From Desulfuromonadales bacterium (lineage in GTDB: Bacteria; Desulfobacterota; Desulfuromonadia; Desulfuromonadales; Syntrophotaleaceae): a stretch of 49,005 nucleotides of DNA. Position numbers and translations under genes: made by a program. Location of the stretch: contig JASKKK010000017.1 of assembly GCA_030154185.1 (NCBI GenBank), forward strand, positions 1 through 49,005. The letters run 5' to 3'. This document shows positions 43,583 through 49,005 of the stretch, in pieces (position 1 is the stretch's first letter; every line of letters starts with the position of its first letter). Under the pieces are notes generated by a model, which was not told the DNA's origin, made no database searches, and was given only the letters and a program-made list of their open reading frames with translations.

Positions 43583-44383
43583 GTGCAATCGTGCTGTACA
43601 AACTACTGCTCCCTGCCGCCCTGGGCCATCTCGTCACGGCACTTCAACAAGCACCCTCAGCCGCTCGAATTGCAGGGGGTGCGTCGCAGCCATCACAACT
43701 TTTTTAAGCTGCTCGACGCAGACCCCGACCCGAAACGACGCACGGCGACCTTCCATGACTACATGGACGTCACCTTTCAATTGCATCAATGGGATCAGCA
43801 AAGAACAGCCGGCGGCCGTAAAAGCCTGAAAAACAGCTACCTGCGCTTCTTGCGCGGCTGGATGTTCGATTCCAACGGTCGCGAAGGCGCCGTGCTCAAA
43901 GGATGGGTCGAAAGCCGGTTCGGACTCACCCCGACTTATCACGGACAACCCATTTCGGATATCCAGTCCGAAGCCTACCAGGCTTATCTCGTCGACCGAA
44001 TGCGCGGCAGCGCCCGCACCAGCGCCATCCAGGCCCAATTCGACCTGCTGTTCGAATTCGCCCAGTACGAATTGCAACGCCGGTTTCCCGGGCAGGACCA
44101 TATCAATCTGTTTCGGGGCATTTACGACTTTGCCGAACACCCGGTTCTCGAAAAGATCGACGCCCATCACTGTGTGGTCCGTCTCAACAATCTCAACTCT
44201 TTCACCAGCGACTTCGAGCGGGCCTGGGAATTCGGTACCAGGGTCCTGGCCGCAAAGGTCCCCACCAGCAAGATCCTGTTTTTCAACGGTCTGTTTTCCT
44301 CCGCCCTGCTGCGAGGCGAGGAGGAAAACCTCGTCATCGGCGGTGAGTATGAAGTCGAAGTGGTGACGGGAGGTTTTCGATGA
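43583..44383 (+). CDS. draT: dinitrogenase reductase ADP-ribosyltransferase DraT
   Basis: 266 residues. Uses NAD+ to ADP-ribosylate an Arg on the nitrogenase Fe protein, switching nitrogen fixation off when ammonium or darkness/energy stress comes (family knowledge). Seen: family blocks SHHNFFKLLDAD, FLRGWMFDSNGREGAVLKGW, LFRGIYDFAEHPVLE, VRLNNLNSFTSDFERAWEFG and FFNGLFSSALLRGEEE. The start is GTG at 43583, using GGAG overlapping the stop of the ANTAR gene 7 bases upstream. It overlaps draG by 4 bases. No nif structural genes are in the window. Confidence 0.93.
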   Translation: MQSCCTNYCSLPPWAISSRHFNKHPQPLELQGVRRSHHNFFKLLDADPDPKRRTATFHDYMDVTFQLHQWDQQRTAGGRKSLKNSYLRFLRGWMFDSNGREGAVLKGWVESRFGLTPTYHGQPISDIQSEAYQAYLVDRMRGSARTSAIQAQFDLLFEFAQYELQRRFPGQDHINLFRGIYDFAEHPVLEKIDAHHCVVRLNNLNSFTSDFERAWEFGTRVLAAKVPTSKILFFNGLFSSALLRGEEENLVIGGEYEVEVVTGGFR

Positions 44384-45303
44384 CTCCCGCCGGCCTTACC
44401 CTGGAGCATCTGATCCATCGGGCCCGATCCGCTTTTCTGGGCCTGGCCATCGGCGACGCCCTGGGGGCTACCACCGAATTTCTCCGCCCTGCTGAAATAC
44501 GCCAGAAATACAAGATTCACCGCCGCATCATCGGAGGCGGCTGGCTCCACCTCAAACCGGGCAAAGTCACCGACGATACGGAAATGAGCCTCTGCATCGC
44601 CCGCGCCATCGACGAGGCTGACGGCTGGAACCTGCACGGCATTGCCGAACACTTCGCAAAATGGCTACGCAGCAAACCGATCGATGTCGGCGCCACCTGC
44701 AGACGCGGTATCAGCGATTACATCATGACAGGTCGAATGGAAAAACCGTTCAGCGACTGGGATGCCGGCAACGGCGCCGCCATGCGTATGCTGCCGGTGG
44801 CTCTTTACACCCTGGGCGACGACGTCCTGCTTGAACAATGCACCATCGAACAGGCCCACCTGACCCACAACCATCCTCTTTCCGACGCCGGAAGTCTCGC
44901 CGTCGGCAAACTCGTACAACTGGCCCTGGCGGGGGCCGATCGCCCGCAATTGCACTCCGTCGTCCGCAAACTCTGCTCGGAGCACCTCAAATTCCACTGC
45001 AAACACTATCGCGGCGAAGCTTCAGCCTACATCGTGGAAACCCTCCAGACCGTCTTCCATCACTTTTTCGGCACCGGCAGTTTCGAGGAATGTCTAATCG
45101 AGGTGGTCAACCAGGGCGGAGACGCCGACACCACCGGAGCCATCGCCGGCATGATCGCCGGCGCGCACTATGGCGACGCCCCCTTCCCCCGACAGTGGAT
45201 GAAAAAACTCGATGCCAAGGTCAAGAAAGAAGCGTTCGTTCTGGCGGAACGGCTGGTGAGGTTGTCGCCGATGGGACAGGAATTGCTGAGGGCTGAGGGC
45301 TGA
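44380..45303 (+). CDS. draG: ADP-ribosyl-[dinitrogen reductase] hydrolase DraG
   Basis: 307 residues, a Mn-dependent ADP-ribosylglycohydrolase that removes the ADP-ribose placed by DraT. Seen: AFLGLAIGDALGATTEF, the metal-site motif VTDDTEMSL (about 65), GNGAAMRM, HNHPLSDAGS and GGDADTTGAIAGMI (about 245; Asp and Thr metal ligands). All ligands are present. The ATG at 44380 overlaps the draT stop (ATGA). The last six residues and the stop are encoded by a 7-bp tandem repeat, so the natural C-terminus has probably been altered by repeat growth. Confidence 0.93.
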   Translation: MTPAGLTLEHLIHRARSAFLGLAIGDALGATTEFLRPAEIRQKYKIHRRIIGGGWLHLKPGKVTDDTEMSLCIARAIDEADGWNLHGIAEHFAKWLRSKPIDVGATCRRGISDYIMTGRMEKPFSDWDAGNGAAMRMLPVALYTLGDDVLLEQCTIEQAHLTHNHPLSDAGSLAVGKLVQLALAGADRPQLHSVVRKLCSEHLKFHCKHYRGEASAYIVETLQTVFHHFFGTGSFEECLIEVVNQGGDADTTGAIAGMIAGAHYGDAPFPRQWMKKLDAKVKKEAFVLAERLVRLSPMGQELLRAEG

Positions 45304-45344
45304 GGGCTGAGGGCTGAGGGCTGAGGTTCGCGGGACGCGAAAAC
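45285..45344 (+). repeat. six 7-bp tandem repeats followed by a shared intergenic word
   Basis: Six perfect copies of GCTGAGG (45285-45326) start inside draG and run past its stop. They are followed by GAGGTTCGCGGGACGCGAAA, nearly the same word as found after the polyamine dehydrogenase stop at 47640. Confidence 0.9.
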
Positions 45345-45588
45345 CTACCCTGTCGTTCGTCTCCTTTACAATTCTGCACATCTTCGGTATCCATGGTGTT
45401 GAAAACATCATGAATGCGCTCTTCCTCAACATCTTCTATGCACTGATGACCTAGTGTTAAACCATTTATGCCGTTTTTCCCCTTTCAAAAAAAATCAAAA
45501 AAAACCGCTTAGCTCCCCACAAAATTCTCTATTTGTTATACTTGGGGAAAATCCAAACGACACTACGGAAAACAATCAAAAATATTGA

Positions 45589-45612
45589 AAGAACAATAAC
45601 TTGATTGTTCTT
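45589..45612. promoter_or_regulatory. operator-like dyad upstream of the XRE-cupin gene
   Basis: AAGAACAAT and ATTGTTCTT form a perfect 9-bp inverted repeat with a 6-base spacer. It lies 70 bases before the -35 of the regulator gene, in an AT-rich stretch. The rest of the 447-base gap holds the tandem repeat, an AT-rich tract and the promoter. Confidence 0.5.
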
Positions 45613-45682
45613 CTCGGCACAGGCATTCCGGATTTTCGCAAAAATCAGTATTCAATCGGTTTACAATACCTAAACTTTCCTG

Positions 45683-45710
45683 TTGACAATCTTTTGAAAA
45701 CCCCTATTAT
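45683..45710 (+). promoter_or_regulatory. sigma-70-type promoter of the polyamine cluster
   Basis: A perfect TTGACA (45683-45688) and TATTAT (45705-45710) lie 16 bases apart, about 50 bases before the regulator start. Confidence 0.7.
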
Positions 45711-45762
45711 CAGCGCCTGATTTTTCCCGAACCGTACTTTTTTCCGAATCATGGAGAGCGTT

Positions 45763-46317
45763 TTGAACATCGGAGAAAAACTGAAACGACTCAGAATGAT
45801 CAATTCGCTGACCCAGGAGGAACTTGGCAATCGGGCCGACTTGACCAAGGGTTACATCTCCCAGCTGGAGAACGATGCCGCTTGTCCTTCCATCGCCACG
45901 CTGAAGGATATCCTGGATGTCTTCGGGGTGAGCATGCAGGAGTTTTTTACCGATCCCGTCGATACCGATGTGGTGTTCGGCGCGGAAGACCGCGTCCAGC
46001 TCACCGCCGATGACGGCGAGATCAAAGTGGAACTGCTCGTACCCGGCGCCCACAATCGCGAGATGGATCCGACCCTGGTCACCCTCGATGCCGGAGCCGA
46101 GATGGAGGAACAGGATTTCCACGAAGGAGAAGAATTCGGTTATGTCATGCTCGGACGCATTCAGGTCCGGTTGGACGACAAGTTATATACGGTCAAAAAG
46201 AACGAATGCTTTTTCTTCACCTCGGACAGACGACATGCGATCAAAAACATCGGCAAGGGCCCCGCTAAAATTTTATGGGTGGTCACACCGCCGACTTTTG
46301 ACTACAAAGGCAAATAG
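45763..46317 (+). CDS. XRE-family regulator with cupin domain (PuuR-like)
   Basis: 184 residues. Seen: a Cro/C1-type helix-turn-helix (about 5-60; LTQEELGNRADLTKGYISQLE), a linker, and a C-terminal cupin (about 105-182; HEGEEFGYVMLGRIQV and DRRHAIKNIG), the fold that binds a small effector. This architecture is typical of polyamine or amino-acid responsive regulators; the neighbours suggest polyamine control (inference). The TTG at 45763 is chosen since GGAGAG precedes it by 4 bases and family members start NIGEKLKRLR. The ATG at 45751 (four residues longer) lacks a ribosome site. Confidence 0.88.
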   Translation: MNIGEKLKRLRMINSLTQEELGNRADLTKGYISQLENDAACPSIATLKDILDVFGVSMQEFFTDPVDTDVVFGAEDRVQLTADDGEIKVELLVPGAHNREMDPTLVTLDAGAEMEEQDFHEGEEFGYVMLGRIQVRLDDKLYTVKKNECFFFTSDRRHAIKNIGKGPAKILWVVTPPTFDYKGK

Positions 46318-46434
46318 CGGCTCCCGGTTACCTTGGCAGGCCGGGGATCGATCCTGTCATTGTGATTATCTGAAGTTTTTTTCTTCTTATCCGCAAAGTG
46401 GTTACAAGCTCTTAAACCGAAAAGGATTTACATC

Positions 46435-47634
46435 ATGAGCAAAGTGCTGATTATCGGTGCAGGTGGCGTAGGTCGTGTCGTAACCCACAAATGTGCCCAG
46501 GCAAGAAATGTGTTCAGCGCTGTCACGCTGGCTTCCCGGACCAAGTCCAAGTGCGATGCCATTGCCGCGGAGATCCCCGATTTCCCGATCAAAACCGCGC
46601 GGGTCGATGCGGACAATGTCTCCGAACTGGTGGCTCTGATCAAGCAGGAACAACCCCAACTGGTACTCAACGTCGCCCTGCCCTACCAGGACCTGACCAT
46701 CATGGATGCCTGCCTGGAAACGGGAGTCGATTATCTCGACACCGCCAACTACGAGCCGCTGGAAACGGCCAAGTTCGAATACAGCTGGCAGTGGGCTTAC
46801 CATGACCGTTTCAAGGGAAAAAGCCTTATGGCCCTGCTCGGCAGCGGCTTTGACCCGGGCGTCACCAACGTCTATACCGCCCTGGCAGCAAAAAAGTACC
46901 TCGATGAGATCCACGAAATCGACATCATCGACGCCAACGCCGGCAGCCACGGCCAGCCCTTTGCCACCAATTTCAATCCGGAAATCAACATCCGGGAAGT
47001 TACCGCTCCCTGCCGTCACTGGGAAAACGGTGAGTGGGTCGAAACCGCGCCGCTGTCCACCAAGCGCAGCTTCGATTTCCCCGAAGGCATCGGGCCGATG
47101 AACATCTACCGCATGTATCACGAAGAGATGGAATCGCTGGTCAGGCATATCCCGACCATCAAAAAGGCCCAGTTCTGGATGACTTTTTCCGACAACTATC
47201 TCAAGCATCTGGAAGTGCTGCAGAACGTCGGCATGACCCGCATCGACGAAGTCGAATTCCAGGGTCAGAAAATCGTGCCGCTGCAGTTTCTCAAGGCGGT
47301 GCTGCCCGATCCCGGCAGCCTCGGCCCCCTGACCAAGGGCCGCACCTGCATCGGTGTCATCGCCCGCGGCATCAAGGACGGCAAGCGCAAGCAGGTCTAC
47401 ATCTACAACATCTGCGATCACGAAGCCTGCTTCAAGGAAGTCAACTCGCAGGCTATCAGCTACACCACCGGCGTACCGGCCACCGTCGGCGCCATGATGA
47501 TGCTGACCGGCAAATGGCGCGGCGAAGGGGTTTTCAACATGGAGCAGTTCGATCCGGAACCGTTCCTCGAAACCCTCGCTACCATGGGCCTGCCGACCGA
47601 AGTGATCGACGGCGCCGAATGGCCGGAGTTGTAA
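46435..47634 (+). CDS. carboxynorspermidine/carboxyspermidine dehydrogenase (saccharopine dehydrogenase family)
   Basis: 399 residues. Condenses a diamine (1,3-diaminopropane or putrescine) with aspartate semialdehyde and reduces the product with NADPH to carboxynorspermidine or carboxyspermidine. Seen: Rossmann GAGGVGR at 8-14, VLNVALPYQDLTIMDACLE, DTANYEP, and the substrate-domain motif GSGFDPGVTNVY near 138. It matches the bacterial polyamine branch rather than lysine breakdown because nspC follows. The ATG at 46435 follows AAAAGGA. The 117-base gap after the regulator may allow joint transcription. Confidence 0.92.
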   Translation: MSKVLIIGAGGVGRVVTHKCAQARNVFSAVTLASRTKSKCDAIAAEIPDFPIKTARVDADNVSELVALIKQEQPQLVLNVALPYQDLTIMDACLETGVDYLDTANYEPLETAKFEYSWQWAYHDRFKGKSLMALLGSGFDPGVTNVYTALAAKKYLDEIHEIDIIDANAGSHGQPFATNFNPEINIREVTAPCRHWENGEWVETAPLSTKRSFDFPEGIGPMNIYRMYHEEMESLVRHIPTIKKAQFWMTFSDNYLKHLEVLQNVGMTRIDEVEFQGQKIVPLQFLKAVLPDPGSLGPLTKGRTCIGVIARGIKDGKRKQVYIYNICDHEACFKEVNSQAISYTTGVPATVGAMMMLTGKWRGEGVFNMEQFDPEPFLETLATMGLPTEVIDGAEWPEL

Positions 47635-47639
47635 GGCCC

Positions 47640-47741
47640 GAGGTTCGAGGGACGAGGGACGCGAAAATCGTAGGGGCGAACCTCGTGTACGCCCTCGATT
47701 AACTCAATACGCAGACGGGCGATCGCAAGGATCGCCCCTAC
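47640..47741. repeat. MITE-like palindromic element in the polyamine operon
   Basis: Terminal inverted repeats GTAGGGGCGA (47670-47679) and TCGCCCCTAC (47732-47741) enclose two hairpins, one of them a perfect GGGCGATC/GATCGCCC. It is preceded by GAGGTTCGAGGGACG, the word also found after draG. It fills the 148-base gap between the dehydrogenase and nspC. Confidence 0.75.
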
Positions 47742-47782
47742 ACGATATTGCGCAATAACGGATTGGACAGCGAGGCCAACAG

Positions 47783-48937
47783 ATGACCGGCATCGATATT
47801 CCCAAAATTCTGGAACTGGCACCCTCCCCGGCTTACGTGGTCGATCTGGGACGCTTGCGTCACAACCTGGAGATTCTCGACCGGGTGCAACAACGCAGCG
47901 GCGCGAAAATACTGCTGGCCCTCAAGGCCTTCGCCTTGTGGAAGACCTTTCCGTTGATCCGTCAGACCTTGCACGGCGTCTGCGCCAGTTCCCCGTGGGA
48001 GGCTCGCCTCGGCCGGGAAGAATTCGGACGCGAGGTGCATAGTTTCGCTGCCGCTTTCAAAGAAAGCGACGTGGTCGAATTGCTGGGCATCTCCAACCAT
48101 CTGGTGTTCAATTCCTTTGCACAACTGGAACGATTTCGCCCCTTGTGGGAAAAGGAAAAAGGCCGGGTCTCCATCGGCCTGCGTATCAATCCGGAGCATT
48201 CCGAAGGACACACGCCCATCTACGACCCCTGCGCGCCCGGTTCCCGTCTCGGCATCCCGCGCGCGGAGTTTGAAGGCCGGTCCCTCGAGGGAATCGAAGG
48301 ACTGCACTTTCACACCCTGTGCGAACAGCTGTTCGAGCCGCTGGCCCGCACGGCGCAAGTCGTCGAGGAAAATTTCGGCAACTATCTGTCGAAAATGAAA
48401 TGGTTGAATTTCGGCGGGGGCCATCATATAACCCGCGACGGCTACGATATCGACGGCTTGGTGGAACTGATCGAGCATTTCCAGAACAAATACGGGGTAC
48501 AGGTCTATCTCGAACCGGGGGAAGCCATCGCCATCGGCACCGGCCTGCTGGTCAGCGAAGTGCTGGACGTGGTGCACAACCGGTTCGATACCGCCATCCT
48601 TGACGTATCGGCCACATGTCACATGCCGGATGTGCTTGAGATGCCATACCGACCCGAGATTTTCGGTGGTTTCGATGCCGGTACCAAACCTTACGGCTAT
48701 CGCCTCGGCGGCCCCTCGTGCCTGGCTGGCGACGTAATCGGCGAGTGGTCGTTCGATGAGCCCTTGTCGGTCGGAAAACGCCTGGCTTTCCTCGATATGG
48801 CCCATTACACCATGGTCAAGACCACGACATTCAACGGGATCCGGCATCCCCATATCTGCACTTTTGAACCGGAAACGGGCGAACTCAAGGTCCTTCGCAG
48901 TTTCGGTTACGAGGATTTTAAAAACCGGTTGGCCTGA
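47783..48937 (+). CDS. nspC: carboxynorspermidine decarboxylase
   Basis: A 384-residue, PLP-dependent alanine-racemase-fold decarboxylase that turns carboxynorspermidine/carboxyspermidine into norspermidine/spermidine. Seen: SPAYVVDLGRLRHNL at the start, the Schiff-base Lys in LLALKAFALWK near 54, GLHFHTLCEQ, LNFGGGHHITRDGYD (PLP phosphate loop) and YLEPGEAIAIGTG. LDVSATCHMPDVLEMPYRP carries the catalytic Cys region, and GYRLGGPSCLAGD the substrate region. The ATG at 47783 follows an AGCGAGGCC site. It works with the dehydrogenase upstream. Confidence 0.94.
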   Translation: MTGIDIPKILELAPSPAYVVDLGRLRHNLEILDRVQQRSGAKILLALKAFALWKTFPLIRQTLHGVCASSPWEARLGREEFGREVHSFAAAFKESDVVELLGISNHLVFNSFAQLERFRPLWEKEKGRVSIGLRINPEHSEGHTPIYDPCAPGSRLGIPRAEFEGRSLEGIEGLHFHTLCEQLFEPLARTAQVVEENFGNYLSKMKWLNFGGGHHITRDGYDIDGLVELIEHFQNKYGVQVYLEPGEAIAIGTGLLVSEVLDVVHNRFDTAILDVSATCHMPDVLEMPYRPEIFGGFDAGTKPYGYRLGGPSCLAGDVIGEWSFDEPLSVGKRLAFLDMAHYTMVKTTTFNGIRHPHICTFEPETGELKVLRSFGYEDFKNRLA

Positions 48938-48991
48938 AAATCGGCCGACGATTTGAAGTATTGCTTATCAACAACCCAACGGGTGACGCCT

Positions 48992-49005
48992 ATGAAACGC
49001 TGGTC
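48992..49005 (+). CDS. speA: probable start of biosynthetic arginine decarboxylase
   Basis: Only ATG AAA CGC TGG TC is visible, coding MKRW and the first bases of a fifth codon (Ser if C/A/G/T follows). Biosynthetic arginine decarboxylases commonly begin M-K/E-R-W-S, and speA would feed agmatine and putrescine to this polyamine cluster. The identification rests on context and four residues. Confidence 0.35.

Noticed and set aside
45285..45326. Tandem repeat considered as a CRISPR array
   Set aside because: The units are 7 bp, contiguous and without spacers.

Overview
The window looks like a chromosomal segment of a strictly anaerobic or facultative member of the Desulfuromonadales (former Deltaproteobacteria), plausibly the Pelobacter/Syntrophotalea side. 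This is inferred from the gene set: a hopanoid-tailoring operon, a tungstate (WtpABC-type) transporter, DraT/DraG nitrogenase switching with an ANTAR response regulator, the carboxynorspermidine polyamine route, several PAS-GGDEF-EAL proteins and a GEMM-I riboswitch. No rRNA, tRNA, CRISPR array, phage or intact insertion sequence was seen.

Layout. 1-6.1 kb (all minus): start of a lipoprotein gene, hflX, fabI, a PAS-GGDEF-EAL protein and a CheV-type coupling protein. 6.3-8.9 kb (plus): a cyclic-dinucleotide (GEMM-I) riboswitch with a terminator, leading a membrane PAS-PAS-GGDEF-EAL protein. 8.9-17 kb: an accessory-looking patchwork of two nitroreductases, an SDR, remnants of a radical SAM gene and of dinB, a DUF2905 protein, an HDAC-like deacetylase whose 5' end looks damaged, a DsbC-like protein with a haem motif, mntP between degenerate repeats, and a TPM lipoprotein. 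17-24.8 kb (minus): rlmKL, an SLC13 permease, mogA and a large periplasmic-sensor PAS-GGDEF-EAL protein. 25-33.9 kb (minus): slyD, then a tight hopanoid operon hpnO-hpnN-(binding protein)-(TPR lipoprotein)-hpnH-hpnG-slyD2. 34.2-38.2 kb (minus): tungstate operon wtpA-wtpB-wtpC-wtpA2, whose promoter is bracketed by two ModE-like dyads. 38.4-42.8 kb (minus): trmO-like gene, a ~1010-residue radical SAM / ArsM-like methyltransferase / DUF5714 fusion, and a TVP38/TMEM64 membrane protein. 43-45.3 kb (plus): ANTAR response regulator-draT-draG. 45.7-49 kb (plus): XRE-cupin regulator, carboxynorspermidine dehydrogenase, nspC and probably the first codons of speA.

How it works together. Three proteins with GGDEF/EAL domains plus the riboswitch make cyclic-dinucleotide signalling a main theme. 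mogA and the wtp operon handle Mo/W cofactor metal supply. The hpn operon modifies and exports hopanoids. The draTG unit would switch nitrogenase off and on by reversible ADP-ribosylation. The terminal cluster makes norspermidine/spermidine from diamine and aspartate semialdehyde.

The strongest candidate for an undescribed system is the radical SAM-ArsM-DUF5714 fusion with its TVP38 neighbour, which has the hallmarks of a one-chain organoarsenical pathway. Next come the GEMM-I aptamer with U instead of C at a ligand-contact position, and the second WtpA, which lacks the glutamate ligand expected for tungstate.
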